64,000 nucleotides of DNA from Acidimicrobiales bacterium (GCA_035531755.1 DATKSK010000030.1:1-64000); one strand, 5' to 3'. Counted from the first letter of the stretch, positions 26,244 to 34,883 are shown. Notes: generated by a model from the sequence alone, not told the origin. Program-made: numbers and translations.

Positions 26244-27954
26244 CGGGGTCTGTGCTGCTTCCTCTGGTGCTCGGGGTCTCTGGTGCTCGGGTGTGGACCA
26301 GACCGTAGACGATGGAGTCGAAAAGGGCCTGCCAGGAAGCCTCGATGATGTTCTCCGACACCCCGATCGTGGTCCAGACGGCCTCGCCGTCGGTCGTGTC
26401 GATCAGGACGCGGGTGACGGCCCCGGTCCCCCGGCCCGTGTCGAGCACCCGAACGCGGTAGTCGGTGAGGTGGATACCCGAGAGCCTCGGGAAATGCGCG
26501 CCGATCGCCTGGCGCAGCGCCGAGTCGAGCGCGTTGACCGGTCCGTTGCCTTCGGCGGTCGCCACCACCCTCGTGTCCCCGACGAGGATCTTCACCGTGG
26601 CCTCGGTGGTGTCCCGACCCTTGCCGTCAGCGTGCCCGGCGATGCCTGCACCGTCGGCGTGGTCAGAGATCACGCGAAAGGACTCGACCTCGAAGAACCG
26701 GGGTACCCAGCCCGTCGCCCGCCGCAGCAGCAGCTCGAGGGAACCGTCGGCCACCTCGAAGTGGTACCCGCGGTGTTCCAGGGCCTTCAACGTGTCGAGG
26801 ACGTTCGACAGCGCGTCGGAGTCGAGCTCGAGGCCGAGTTCCTGGGCCTTGAACGCCAGCGTCGAACGCCCGGCCATCTCCGACACCACGAAACGCGTGC
26901 CGTTGCCCACGGCATCGGGGGCCACGTGCTCGTAGGCGTCGCGTCGGCGGGCGATGGCGCTCGTGTGCAGGCCCGCCTTGTGGGCGAAGGCAGCCGACCC
27001 GACATACGGCTGCTGCGGGTTGGGGGCGATGTTCACCAGCTCCGCGATGTGGTGGGAGACCGGCGTGATCCGCTCCAGACGGTCCGGCGGGATGGTCCGG
27101 ACCCTGAGCTTCAGAGAGAGGTTCGGGATCGTCGCCGACAGGTCGGCGTTGCCCGTGCGCTCCCCGTACCCGTTGACGCACCCCTGGACGTGGGTGGCCC
27201 CGGCACGGACAGCCGCGATCGAGTTGGCCACGGCACAGCCCGAGTCGTTGTGGAAATGCACCCCGACCTGGCACTCGAAATCCCGCACGACGCCGGCGAC
27301 GATCCGCTCGACGTCGTGCGGGAGGGTCCCCCCGTTGGTGTCGCACAGGACGAGCGCCTCGACGCCGGCCTCCTCCGCCGCCCGCAGGACGCGCAGGCTG
27401 AACTCGGGGTTGTCCCGATAGCCGTCGAAGAAGTGCTCGGCGTCGAAGAAGACCCGCAGGTCGTGCTCCCGCAGGAACCGCACGGAGTCGGCGGCCATCG
27501 CCACCGCCTCGTCGAGCGTGGTGCGCAGCGCCTCGGTGACGTGCAGCTCGGACGCCTTGGCCACGATGCACACCGCCTTGGTGTTGGCCTTCACCAGCTG
27601 GCGGAGCACCTCGTCGTCCTCGGCCCGCACGCCGGACCGCCGGGTGGACCCGAACGCCACCAGCGTCGCCGTCGACAGCCGGAGCTCCGCCGGTGCGCGC
27701 GCGAAGAACTCCTCGTCCTTGGGGTTGGCCCCGGGCCATCCGCCCTCGATGAACGTCACGCCGAGATGGTCGAGTTGCTCGGCCACGCGCAGCTTGTCGT
27801 CGACCGTCAGCGACAGGCCCTCCTGCTGGGATCCGTCGCGCAGCGTGGTGTCGAAGATGTCGACGGCCTCCGGCAGCACCGGCAGATCGAAGGCATGGCT
27901 GCCGGTCCCGTGGGCATGGCTGCCGGTCCCGTGGGCATGACGGTCACTCGGCAT
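26167..27954 (-). CDS. cimA: (R)-citramalate synthase
   Basis: 595-residue member of the isopropylmalate/homocitrate synthase family that condenses pyruvate with acetyl-CoA to citramalate. DTTLRDGSQQEG opens the TIM barrel (residues about 30-300), VHFHNDSGCAVAN has the metal-binding HxH, NGYGERTGNADL follows and the C-terminal regulatory domain runs to about residue 570. GSQQEG instead of GEQSPG separates CimA from LeuA, which is also present. The product enters LeuCD and LeuB to give 2-oxobutyrate, the isoleucine precursor, without threonine. The ATG overlaps the ilvE stop by 11 bases. The last about 25 residues run into the next gene and look non-homologous, as if the original stop was lost. 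Confidence 0.9.
   Translation of the reverse strand: MPSDRHAHGTGSHAHGTGSHAFDLPVLPEAVDIFDTTLRDGSQQEGLSLTVDDKLRVAEQLDHLGVTFIEGGWPGANPKDEEFFARAPAELRLSTATLVAFGSTRRSGVRAEDDEVLRQLVKANTKAVCIVAKASELHVTEALRTTLDEAVAMAADSVRFLREHDLRVFFDAEHFFDGYRDNPEFSLRVLRAAEEAGVEALVLCDTNGGTLPHDVERIVAGVVRDFECQVGVHFHNDSGCAVANSIAAVRAGATHVQGCVNGYGERTGNADLSATIPNLSLKLRVRTIPPDRLERITPVSHHIAELVNIAPNPQQPYVGSAAFAHKAGLHTSAIARRRDAYEHVAPDAVGNGTRFVVSEMAGRSTLAFKAQELGLELDSDALSNVLDTLKALEHRGYHFEVADGSLELLLRRATGWVPRFFEVESFRVISDHADGAGIAGHADGKGRDTTEATVKILVGDTRVVATAEGNGPVNALDSALRQAIGAHFPRLSGIHLTDYRVRVLDTGRGTGAVTRVLIDTTDGEAVWTTIGVSENIIEASWQALFDSIVYGLVHTRAPETPSTRGSSTDPDDTAQLRADRRRGPGPAGIPPAHPG
27894..27935 (-). repeat. Two 21-bp tandem repeats in the cimA start
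   Basis: Two exact 21-base units encode HAHGTGS twice at residues 6-19 of CimA, ahead of the conserved domain. The number of units could change without a frameshift. Confidence 0.9.
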
Positions 27955-28873
27955 ATTCGAGCCAGTCCTTGTACCGGTCGACCTGGCCGCGCACGGCTGC
28001 GAAGTAGGTCTCTTGGATCTTCTGGGTGACCGGTCCCGGGCGACCTTCCCCGACGGTGCGGTCGTCGACCTCGCGGATCGGCACGACCTCGGCCGCCGTT
28101 CCCGTGAGGAACGCCTCGTCGGCGGTGTAGAGGTCGGTGCGCACCAGGGCCTCGTCGACGACCTCGTAGCCCAGGTCGGTGGCAATGGTCCGGACCGAAT
28201 CCTGGGTGATCCCGGCAAGCGCGCCGGACTCGGAGGTCGGAGGGGTGACGATGCGGTCGCCTCGCACCACGAAGATGTTCTCCCCCGTGCACTCCGACAC
28301 GCGGCCGTCGGGGGCGAGCAGCAGGGCCTCGTCGTAACCCGCCTTGAGTGCCTCGACCTTGGCCAGCGAGGAGTTCACGTACATGCCGGTGCCCTTGGCC
28401 GCTGTGGGGACGGCGTTGGGGTCGTGCCGCTGCCAGGACGACACCTTGAGGCGGATGCCGTTGGCGACCCCCTCGTCACCCAGATACGTCCCCCAGGGCC
28501 ACGCCGCGATAGCCACGCTGACGGGACACGGCAGGGGGTTGAGGCCCATCTCGCCGTACCCCAGGTAGACGATGGGACGGATGTAGCACCCGTCGTCGAG
28601 GCCGTTGACCGCGACGACCTGCTTGGTGGCCGACACCAGATCGTCGACGCCGTAGGGGACGTCGATCAAGAAGACCTTCGCCGACGTGAACAGGCGCCGA
28701 ATGTGGTCGGTGAGCCGGAAGACAGCCACCCCGGAGGTGGTCGGGTAGGCACGGATGCCCTCGAACACACCCGATCCGTAGTGGAGCGAGTGCGTGAGCA
28801 CGTGGACTCGTGCCTGGTCCCAGTCGACGAGCTTACCGTCGAGCCAGATCTTTTCGGTCGGTGTGATTGGCAC
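27944..28873 (-). CDS. ilvE: Branched-chain amino acid aminotransferase
   Basis: 309-residue fold-type IV PLP enzyme that performs the last step of leucine, isoleucine and valine synthesis. LHYGSGVFEGIRAY, RLTDHIRRL and the PLP Lys of AAKGTGMYVNSSLAKVEA are present, followed by SECTGENIFVV. The chosen GTG 28873 lies 4 bases after the leuB stop and has AAAGG upstream inside leuB; a TTG at 28894 is less likely. It is the middle gene of leuB-ilvE-cimA and should be under the attenuator ahead of leuB. Confidence 0.93.
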   Translation of the reverse strand: MPITPTEKIWLDGKLVDWDQARVHVLTHSLHYGSGVFEGIRAYPTTSGVAVFRLTDHIRRLFTSAKVFLIDVPYGVDDLVSATKQVVAVNGLDDGCYIRPIVYLGYGEMGLNPLPCPVSVAIAAWPWGTYLGDEGVANGIRLKVSSWQRHDPNAVPTAAKGTGMYVNSSLAKVEALKAGYDEALLLAPDGRVSECTGENIFVVRGDRIVTPPTSESGALAGITQDSVRTIATDLGYEVVDEALVRTDLYTADEAFLTGTAAEVVPIREVDDRTVGEGRPGPVTQKIQETYFAAVRGQVDRYKDWLEYAE

Positions 28874-28877
28874 GGGC

Positions 28878-29912
28878 TCAGAGCCTTTCTGCAATGGCGT
28901 CGCCCACCGCGACGGTGGACGGCACGGTGGATCCGGGCGACTGTTCGGTCAGGTAGGTGGTGACAGCCTTGGAGATGCGCTCTGCGGCGTCGGGCTCGCC
29001 GAGGTGCTCGAGCATCAACGCCGCCGACCGCACGGCGGCGAGCGGGTTCGCCCTGCCGGTCCCGGCGATGTCGTGGGCTGCGCCGTGCACCGGCTCGAAG
29101 AGCGAGGGGCCCACGCGCGAGGGGTTCAGGTTCGCCGAAGCGGCGAACCCGATCCCGCCCGCGATGGCACCCGCGAGGTCGGTGAGGATGTCACCGAACA
29201 GGTTGTCTGTGACAACCACGTCGTAGCGACCTGGCTGCTCGACGAGGTAGATGCACGCCGCGTCCACGTGGTTGTAGTCGTGCGTCACCGTGGAGAATTC
29301 CTTGGACACCTCGTCGACGACGCGCTGCCAGAGGTCTCCCGCGAACGTGAGAACGTTCGTCTTGTGCACGAGGGTCAGGTGCCGGCGCGGGCGCCGTGCC
29401 GCCACCTCGAAGGCGAAGCGCACACACCGTTCCACGCCCATGCGAGTGTTGACGGAGCCCTGCGTGGCCACCTCGTGTGGGGTTCCCTTGCGCAGGAATC
29501 CCCCCTCGCCCGCGTAGGTCCCCTCCGTGTTCTCGCGCACGACTACGAAGTCGCAGTCGGGCGCCGGAGCGTCCGGGGTCCCCACGAAGGGTCGCAGGTT
29601 CACGTACAGGTCCAACTCGAAGCGCAGCCGCAGGAGCAGGCCGCGCTCGAGCAACCCCGACGGGACGTCGGTGGACCCGACCGGTGGCCCCACAGCGCCG
29701 AGCAGAATGGCGTCGAATGACCGCAGCTCCTGCAGGACTGCGTCCGACAGCACCTCGCCGGTCCGCAGATAGTGGGCCGCACCGAGCTCGTACTCGGTGG
29801 TGTCCAGCCTGACCCCGGCCGCGGCCACGACCTTGAGGGCCTCGGCGACCACTTCGGGGCCGATGCCGTCGCCGCCGATGACGGCCACCGTGTGGATTCT
29901 GTCGGCGCTCAC
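28878..29912 (-). CDS. leuB: 3-isopropylmalate dehydrogenase
   Basis: 344-residue NAD-dependent dehydrogenase of leucine synthesis, which probably also acts on the citramalate-derived 3-methylmalate for isoleucine. [13 protein letters not shown] begins the protein; [27 protein letters not shown] and [18 protein letters not shown] mark the active site, and [12 protein letters not shown] precedes the C-terminal helices. GTG 29912 is preceded by AGGG. A leader peptide and terminator lie between the promoter (30073-30101) and this start. Confidence 0.94.
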   Translation of the reverse strand: MSADRIHTVAVIGGDGIGPEVVAEALKVVAAAGVRLDTTEYELGAAHYLRTGEVLSDAVLQELRSFDAILLGAVGPPVGSTDVPSGLLERGLLLRLRFELDLYVNLRPFVGTPDAPAPDCDFVVVRENTEGTYAGEGGFLRKGTPHEVATQGSVNTRMGVERCVRFAFEVAARRPRRHLTLVHKTNVLTFAGDLWQRVVDEVSKEFSTVTHDYNHVDAACIYLVEQPGRYDVVVTDNLFGDILTDLAGAIAGGIGFAASANLNPSRVGPSLFEPVHGAAHDIAGTGRANPLAAVRSAALMLEHLGEPDAAERISKAVTTYLTEQSPGSTVPSTVAVGDAIAERL

Positions 29913-29970
29913 AGCGCCCTGCCCGTGCTCATGGTCTGTGCCTGTCGATCCTGTGCCTGTCCCGGAATTG

Positions 29971-29994
29971 AAAAACCGCCCACCAGGTGGACGG
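29971..29994 (-). terminator. Attenuator terminator before leuB
   Basis: On the minus strand an 8-bp stem CCGTCCAC / GTGGGCGG (one wobble pair) with loop CTG is followed by five T. It lies 58 bases before the leuB start and 30 bases after the leader peptide stop, as expected for a transcription attenuator. Confidence 0.8.
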
Positions 29995-30001
29995 TCGAGG
30001 C

Positions 30002-30025
30002 GGCGCACACCGGTGGGTGTGCGCC
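30002..30025 (-). promoter_or_regulatory. First hairpin of the leuB attenuator
   Basis: A perfect 9-bp stem GGCGCACAC / GTGTGCGCC with a 6-base loop directly abuts the stop codon of the leader peptide. Its CCCACC (minus strand) could instead pair with GGTGGG in the terminator's second arm, which would prevent termination. Confidence 0.7.
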
Positions 30026-30063
30026 TATTCGATGACGATTACGGGGGCGGTGGAGGTTCTCAT
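30025..30063 (-). CDS. Leader peptide [12 protein letters not shown] of the leuB-ilvE-cimA attenuator
   Basis: A 12-codon reading frame with control codons GTA ATC GTC ATC (Val-Ile-Val-Ile) just before Glu and stop. Shortage of charged tRNA-Ile or tRNA-Val should stall the ribosome here and favour transcription of the operon. The ATG lies only 9 bases after the -10 box, so the leader mRNA is probably leaderless. Ile and Val control codons fit an operon containing ilvE and cimA. Confidence 0.82.
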   Translation of the reverse strand: MRTSTAPVIVIE

Positions 30064-30072
30064 CGAGCAACC

Positions 30073-30101
30073 AGTCTCCCGCGCCCTGTCGAGGACGTCA
30101 A
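30073..30101 (-). promoter_or_regulatory. Promoter of the leuB leader
   Basis: TTGACG (30096-30101) and GAGACT (30073-30078) are 17 bases apart on the minus strand. The -10 ends 9 bases before the leader peptide ATG. The same geometry is found before leuA and ilvB. Confidence 0.65.
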
Positions 30102-30138
30102 CAACGTCCCGGGCCCGGACAGCCGGTCAGGGCCCGAG

Positions 30139-30190
30139 CGGTGGCCCGGCGGGAGCCGGCGGTGGCCCGGCGGGAGCCGGCGGTGGCCCG
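30139..30190. repeat. 21-bp tandem repeat between divergent promoters
   Basis: Two and a half copies of a 21-base GC-rich unit (CGGTGGCCCGGC...) lie between the leuB leader promoter and the greA start. It is noncoding if greA starts at 30237 as proposed. Confidence 0.85.
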
Positions 30191-30222
30191 GGCGACCTGC
30201 GGAGCCGCCCTGGTCGAGCCGG

Positions 30223-30228
30223 TACCCT
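30223..30228 (+). promoter_or_regulatory. -10 box for leaderless greA
   Basis: TACCCT matches TANNNT and ends 8 bases before the GTG at 30237. No ribosome-binding site is seen. Confidence 0.5.
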
Positions 30229-30236
30229 TTACCAGC

Positions 30237-30713
30237 GTGACCGACGAGACCCACCTCACCCAGGCGACGTTCGATCGCCTGCGTGCCGAGCTCGAGGACC
30301 TGACCACAAGGGGCCGGGTCGAGATCGCGCGGGCGATCGAGGCCGCGAGGGCCCTTGGCGACCTGTCCGAGAACGGCGACTACCACGCCGCCAAGGACAC
30401 CCAGGGGAAGATGGAGTCCCGGATCCGCCGACTCCAGCACACCCTGGGCCAGGCCGTCATCGTCGACCGGGAGGCCGTCGGCGGCTCCGACACGGTCACG
30501 GCCGGCACGGTGGTCGCCATCCGCTACGAAGGGGACGACGAGGTCGAGCGGTTCCTCGTCGGTTCGATCGAGGAGCGCCACGAGGAGCTCAACGTCGTCT
30601 CCCCCGGTTCGCCGCTCGGGCTGGCCCTGCTCGGCCGTCGCCCCGGTGACGTCGTCGAGTACGAGGCCCCGGGCGGCACGCTGCGCGTCGAGATCGTCCA
30701 GATCGGGGTCTGA
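30237..30713 (+). CDS. greA: Transcription elongation factor GreA
   Basis: 158-residue factor that binds the secondary channel of RNA polymerase and stimulates cleavage of backtracked RNA. The N-terminal coiled coil (residues about 1-80) has [15 protein letters not shown] at its tip, with the acidic pair Asp-Glu region expected for GreA; the C-terminal FKBP-like domain includes [18 protein letters not shown]. The GTG start gives the normal length; longer forms would translate the upstream repeat. leuC starts 1 base after its stop, so greA and leuCD are probably one transcript. Confidence 0.94.
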   Translation: MTDETHLTQATFDRLRAELEDLTTRGRVEIARAIEAARALGDLSENGDYHAAKDTQGKMESRIRRLQHTLGQAVIVDREAVGGSDTVTAGTVVAIRYEGDDEVERFLVGSIEERHEELNVVSPGSPLGLALLGRRPGDVVEYEAPGGTLRVEIVQIGV

Positions 30714-30714
30714 C

Positions 30715-32127
30715 ATGGCCGCCGGGCCTCGCACTCTCGCCGACAAGGTGTGGGATCGACACGTCGTCCACCACGCCGAGGGCGAACCAGATCTCCTGTT
30801 CGTCGACCTGCACCTCGTGCACGAGGTGACGTCGCCCCAGGCGTTCGACGGCCTGCGACTGGCGGGGCGGCCCGTGCGCCACCCCGAGCTGACGGTGGCG
30901 ACGGCCGACCACAACGTCCCGACCACCGACATCGACAAGCCCGTGGCCGACCCGGTCTCGGCCCGGCAGCTCGAGGTGCTCGCCGCCAACTGTGCCGAGT
31001 ACGGGATCACCTGCTACCCGATGGGCGACGCCAATCAGGGCATCGTGCACGTCATCGGGCCCGAGCTGGGCCTGACCCAGCCGGGGATGACCATCGTGTG
31101 CGGCGACAGCCACACGTCCACCCACGGCGCGTTCGGTGCACTGGCGTTCGGCATCGGGACGTCCGAGGTCGAGCACGTCCTGGCCACGCAGACGCTCCCC
31201 CAGCGACGGCCGGCCACCATGGCGGTGGAGGTGGAGGGTGAGCTGCCCGTCGGTGCGACGGCCAAGGACTTGGTGCTGGCCATCATCGGCCGGATCGGTA
31301 CCGGCGGAGGCATGGGCCACGTCATCGAGTACCGCGGCTCGGCCATCCGCTCGCTATCGATGGAAGGGCGGATGACGGTCTGCAACATGTCGATCGAAGC
31401 CGGCGCCCGGGCCGGGATGGTCGCCCCCGACGACACGACCTTCGCCTACCTGGAGGGCCGTCCCCACGCCCCCACGGGCACGCTGTGGGAGCAGGCCCTC
31501 GACGAGTGGCGTGGCCTCGGCACCGACGACGGCGCCCGGTTCGACTCGACGGTCACGTTCGACGCGGCCACACTGCAGCCGAACGTGACCTGGGGCACCA
31601 ACCCGGCCCACGTCGTCGCCATCGACGGCCACGTCCCCGACCCCTCGTCCTTTGCCGAGCCGGCCGAGCGCGAGGCGGCCGCCCGGGCACTGCAGTACAT
31701 GGGGCTCGAGCCCGGGACGGCGGTCCGGGACGTGCAGGTTGACACCGTATTCATCGGGTCGTGCACGAACTCGCGTATCGAGGACCTCCGATCCGCGGCG
31801 TCGGTGCTCCACGGACGGCACGTGCGCCCCGGATTGCGCGCCCTCGTCGTCCCGGGTTCCCACCGGGTGAAGGCCCAGGCCGAGGCCGAGGGGCTCGACG
31901 CCGTGTTCGTCGCCGCCGGCTTCGAGTGGCGCGAGCCGGGGTGCTCGATGTGCCTTGCCATGAACCCCGACAAGCTCTCGCCCGGCGAGCGCTGTGCTTC
32001 CACCTCCAACCGCAACTTCGAGGGTCGCCAGGGTCGCGGGGGCCGCACCCATCTCGTCTCTCCCGCCGTCGCCGCGGCCACCGCCGTGGCGGGACGGTTC
32101 GCCACGCCCGAGGACTTGACGCCGTGA
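30715..32127 (+). CDS. leuC: 3-isopropylmalate dehydratase large subunit
   Basis: 470-residue aconitase-family subunit. It isomerises 2- to 3-isopropylmalate, and likely also citramalate for isoleucine, with LeuD. The N-terminal KVWDRHVVH and ATADHNVPT, the [12 protein letters not shown] motif, and the three 4Fe-4S cysteines (one in [10 protein letters not shown], two in [12 protein letters not shown]) are present. ATG 30715 follows GATCGGGGTC. The gene overlaps leuD (GTGA). It is separated from leuB, on the other strand, by greA. Confidence 0.96.
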   Translation: MAAGPRTLADKVWDRHVVHHAEGEPDLLFVDLHLVHEVTSPQAFDGLRLAGRPVRHPELTVATADHNVPTTDIDKPVADPVSARQLEVLAANCAEYGITCYPMGDANQGIVHVIGPELGLTQPGMTIVCGDSHTSTHGAFGALAFGIGTSEVEHVLATQTLPQRRPATMAVEVEGELPVGATAKDLVLAIIGRIGTGGGMGHVIEYRGSAIRSLSMEGRMTVCNMSIEAGARAGMVAPDDTTFAYLEGRPHAPTGTLWEQALDEWRGLGTDDGARFDSTVTFDAATLQPNVTWGTNPAHVVAIDGHVPDPSSFAEPAEREAAARALQYMGLEPGTAVRDVQVDTVFIGSCTNSRIEDLRSAASVLHGRHVRPGLRALVVPGSHRVKAQAEAEGLDAVFVAAGFEWREPGCSMCLAMNPDKLSPGERCASTSNRNFEGRQGRGGRTHLVSPAVAAATAVAGRFATPEDLTP

Positions 32128-32720
32128 AGCCGGTCACCGTGGTCGCTGGGCGGGCTGTTCCTTTGGACCGGTCCGACGTCGACACCGACCAGATCATCCC
32201 CTCGGACTGGCTCAAGCGAGTCGAGCGCACAGGGTTCGGCGCCGGGCTCTTCTCCGAATGGCGGGACGACCGTCAATTCGTGCTCAACCAGCCGCAGTAC
32301 GCCGGAGCCACGATCCTCGTCGCCGGCCCCAACTTCGGCACCGGGTCCTCGCGCGAGCACGCGGTGTGGGCGCTTCTCGACTTTGGCTTCGAAGCCGTCG
32401 TGTCCCCGCGGTTCGCGGACATCTTCCGCAACAACTGCACGAAGCAGGGCCTGGTCCCGGTCGAAGTCGACCCGGTACTCGGGCGGGCATTGCTGGACGC
32501 GGTCGCCGCCGATCCGTCCATCGAGCTCACGATCGATGTCGCCCGCGGGACGGTCGAGGCGCCGGCCGCAGGGCTGGCCGGGTCGTTCCCGCTCGACGAA
32601 TTCACCCGCGAGCGGCTCCTGAACGGCTGGGACGACATCGGCCTCACGCTCCGGCACCAGGACGCCATCACGGCCTACGAGTCCGGCCGGGCCCCCTGGA
32701 TGCCCTCGGCAACCGGCTGA
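32124..32720 (+). CDS. leuD: 3-isopropylmalate dehydratase small subunit
   Basis: 198-residue swivelling subunit, partner of Leu[16 protein letters not shown] and [17 protein letters not shown] carry the substrate-binding residues, and [15 protein letters not shown] follows. GTG 32124 overlaps the leuC stop as GTGA, which should couple translation of the two subunits. The gene converges on leuA. Confidence 0.96.
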   Translation: MKPVTVVAGRAVPLDRSDVDTDQIIPSDWLKRVERTGFGAGLFSEWRDDRQFVLNQPQYAGATILVAGPNFGTGSSREHAVWALLDFGFEAVVSPRFADIFRNNCTKQGLVPVEVDPVLGRALLDAVAADPSIELTIDVARGTVEAPAAGLAGSFPLDEFTRERLLNGWDDIGLTLRHQDAITAYESGRAPWMPSATG

Positions 32721-32721
32721 G

Positions 32722-32757
32722 CGGGGCCCAGCCCACGGCCTGACGGCCCAGGCCCCG
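32722..32757. terminator. Hairpin between convergent leuD and leuA
   Basis: CGGGGCC (32722-32728) and GGCCCCG (32751-32757) form a 7-bp stem around a sequence with an alternative GGCCTG/CAGGCC stem. It fills the gap between the two stop codons. There is no T-run, so the call is weak. Confidence 0.4.
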
Positions 32758-34389
32758 TCACGGGCCGATCTCAACCTCGCGCTGCTCGTTTCGAGCCGTG
32801 ATCCTCACCAGTCGGTTGACGGCCGCGAGGTAGGCGCGGGCTGACGCCTCGACCACGTCGGTCGACACCCCACGGCCCGAAACCTTGAGGCCGTCCGCCT
32901 CGAGCTGGACGACGACGTCGCCGAGGGCGTCCACGCCGCCGGTGACCGACGAGACGTTGAACCCGATCAGCCGCGAGTCGACGCGCGTCGCGGAGCGGAT
33001 GGCGGTGCAGGCCGCGTCGATCATGCCGTTGCCCTCGGCCGACGCTTCCACCTTGTCGCCCGACCGGCTCACCACGACCCGGGCCCGCGGCATCCCCACC
33101 GTCCCCCCGGCGACTTCGAGCGCCTCGAGATGGAAACCTTCGACCAGGTCCTGGCCGAGCTCCTCGGCCACGATCGCTTCGAGGTCGGCCTCGGTGATCT
33201 CGACCTTCCGGTCGGCCAGCTCCTTGAACCGCCTGAATGCCTGGTTCAGCCCGTCGCCCTGGACGTGGATGCCCATCTTGGCGAGGCTGTCGGCGAAGGC
33301 ATGGCGCCCGGAGTGCTTCCCGAGGACGATCTGCCGGCCGACCTGCCCGACACTGGCGGCGTCGATGATCTCGTAGGTCGACCGATCGGCCAGCACTCCG
33401 TGCTGATGGATGCCCGACTCGTGAGCGAAGGCGTTGCGCCCGACGACGGCCTTGTTGTACTGCACGGGATAGCCGGTGAGACGGGCCACGAGACGCGAGG
33501 CACGCGCCAGCTCCTCGGTGCGCACCGTCGTCGTGATCCCAGGGAACTGGTCGGGCCGGATCTGGACAGCCATCACGACCTCCTCCAGTGCGGCGTTCCC
33601 GGCGCGCTCGCCGAGGCCGTTCACGCAAACCTCCACCTGACGCGCTCCCCCCTGCACGCCGGCGAGCGTGTTCGCCGTGGCAAGGCCCAGGTCGTTGTGG
33701 CAGTGCGTCGAGAGCACGTAGTCGCCGGGAACCTGCTTGCGGATGTACTGGATCAGGGCCCCGAAATCCCAAGGGATCCCGTATCCCACGGTGTCCGGGA
33801 TGTTCAGCGTCGTGGCACCCGCCTCGACGGCCGCGGCGAGCACCTCCAACATGAAATCGACCGGGGTGCGGGTGGCGTCCTGCGGGCTGAACTCGACGTC
33901 GCCGGTGTGCTCCCTGGCTCTGGCCACGCCGTCGCGCGTCTCGCCCAACACCTGTGCGCGGGTCATCTTGAGCATGTGCTCCATGTGCTGCGGGCTTGTG
34001 GAGATGAAGACGTGGATGCGGGCGCGTGCCGCGTCCCGGAGGGCCTCCCAGCAGCGGTCGACATCCGACAGGTGGGTGCGGGACAGACCGCAGATCGCCG
34101 GCGCGTCCGGCCCGTTGCCGACGGCGCGGGCGATCGCCTCCACCGCGTCGAAATCCCCCTGGCTGGCGACCGGGAACCCGGCTTCGATGTAGTCGACCCC
34201 GACTCTCGCCAACTGCTCCGCGATCTCGAGCTTCTCGGCGGCATCGAGCGAGATCCCCGGTGACTGCTCGCCGTCGCGCAGCGTCGTGTCGAACACCACG
34301 AGGTGCCCGGAATCGCCCGCCGGGACGGCGCTCGACGCCGGCCGGCTGGATCGTTCCGAAGCTCCCGTGGCCTCTGGCTTCTCGCTCAT
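32758..34389 (-). CDS. leuA: 2-isopropylmalate synthase
   Basis: 543-residue enzyme that commits 2-oxoisovalerate and acetyl-CoA to leucine synthesis. FDTTLRDGEQSPG opens the barrel, STHCHNDLGLATANT has the metal-binding HxH, and NGLGERAGNAALEE and NAFAHESGIHQHG are present. The C-terminal LeuA regulatory domain (residues about 410-540) is complete, so leucine feedback inhibition is likely. ATG 34389 has AAGGGA 8 bases upstream. An attenuator with a Leu-rich leader peptide lies 70-215 bases upstream. Confidence 0.96.
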   Translation of the reverse strand: MSEKPEATGASERSSRPASSAVPAGDSGHLVVFDTTLRDGEQSPGISLDAAEKLEIAEQLARVGVDYIEAGFPVASQGDFDAVEAIARAVGNGPDAPAICGLSRTHLSDVDRCWEALRDAARARIHVFISTSPQHMEHMLKMTRAQVLGETRDGVARAREHTGDVEFSPQDATRTPVDFMLEVLAAAVEAGATTLNIPDTVGYGIPWDFGALIQYIRKQVPGDYVLSTHCHNDLGLATANTLAGVQGGARQVEVCVNGLGERAGNAALEEVVMAVQIRPDQFPGITTTVRTEELARASRLVARLTGYPVQYNKAVVGRNAFAHESGIHQHGVLADRSTYEIIDAASVGQVGRQIVLGKHSGRHAFADSLAKMGIHVQGDGLNQAFRRFKELADRKVEITEADLEAIVAEELGQDLVEGFHLEALEVAGGTVGMPRARVVVSRSGDKVEASAEGNGMIDAACTAIRSATRVDSRLIGFNVSSVTGGVDALGDVVVQLEADGLKVSGRGVSTDVVEASARAYLAAVNRLVRITARNEQREVEIGP

Positions 34390-34457
34390 CGCCAAGTCCC
34401 TTGCTCTCGTGGTTCCTCGTGGTTCCTCGTGGTGCTGCTCCCACTCACCGACCGCCC

Positions 34458-34492
34458 AAGAAGAAACCCCCTGGCCGTGGTGGCACAGGGGG
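34458..34492 (-). terminator. Attenuator terminator before leuA
   Basis: On the minus strand CCCCCTG (34486-34492) pairs with CAGGGGG (34467-34473), extended by GCC/GGC inside, and is followed by TTTCTTCTT. It stands 69 bases before the leuA start and after the leader peptide. Confidence 0.8.
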
Positions 34493-34498
34493 CGGGCT

Positions 34499-34524
34499 CG
34501 GCGAGCGCGTTGTGGCGCTCGCCG
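34499..34524 (-). promoter_or_regulatory. First hairpin of the leuA attenuator
   Basis: Perfect 10-bp arms CGGCGAGCGC / GCGCTCGCCG around a 6-base loop directly follow the leader peptide stop codon. The hairpin does not overlap the terminator stem, so the antiterminator pairing is not evident by eye. Confidence 0.7.
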
Positions 34525-34566
34525 TCAGGTAAGAAGCAGGTCGTCAGCGAAAACACGCACACGCAT
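34525..34566 (-). CDS. Leader peptide MRVRVFADDLLLT of the leuA attenuator
   Basis: 13 codons with three consecutive Leu codons (CTG CTT CTT) just before Thr and stop. CTT is otherwise rare in this GC-rich sequence, which strengthens the view of control codons sensitive to scarce leucyl-tRNA. The ATG is 10 bases after the -10 box, so the leader mRNA is probably leaderless or has a very short 5' end. Confidence 0.83.
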   Translation of the reverse strand: MRVRVFADDLLLT

Positions 34567-34576
34567 GGTGCCCCCC

Positions 34577-34605
34577 ATGCTCGCGAACCGGGCGGCGCCG
34601 GTCAA
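34577..34605 (-). promoter_or_regulatory. Promoter of the leuA leader
   Basis: TTGACC (34600-34605) and GAGCAT (34577-34582) are 17 bases apart on the minus strand; the -10 ends 10 bases before the leader peptide ATG. Confidence 0.6.
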
Positions 34606-34661
34606 GCACCACCCCGGGGACCCGTCGCCGGGGGCGTCAGAAGCATCTACGCTCGGGCGCC

Positions 34662-34883
34662 ATGCGAGGCGTCGGGCGGGCAGTGGCACGGGTGGCTGTC
34701 GTTGTAGCCGTCGGCGCCGGGGTGGTCGCCGCGGTCCGCGCCCTGCTGGCCCGTCTGGCCGGAGAACCCGGGGCGCCGAGCCTCCGGGGTAGCTTCGACT
34801 CGTGGCCCGCCGTCCCGCAGGCACCTGACCGTGGGGGCCCGAACGGCTCGAGCGCGGCGGCCGGGAGTGGCACGGGAAGCTGA
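34662..34883 (+). CDS. Small membrane protein of unknown function
   Basis: 73-residue protein with one membrane segment (residues about 5-30, VARVAVVVAVGAGVVAAVRA) and a polar tail with SLRGSFDSWPAVPQAP. The TANNNT box TACGCT ends about 10 bases before the ATG, suggesting a leaderless gene. The aromatic, proline-rich tail motif looks selected rather than random, but no family is recognised. It is divergent from the leuA leader promoter. Confidence 0.5.
   Translation: MRGVGRAVARVAVVVAVGAGVVAAVRALLARLAGEPGAPSLRGSFDSWPAVPQAPDRGGPNGSSAAAGSGTGS

Noticed and set aside
27894-27935. Tandem repeats (also 30139-30190 and 63507-63588) as CRISPR arrays
   Set aside because: Units are directly adjacent with no spacers, and no cas genes are present.
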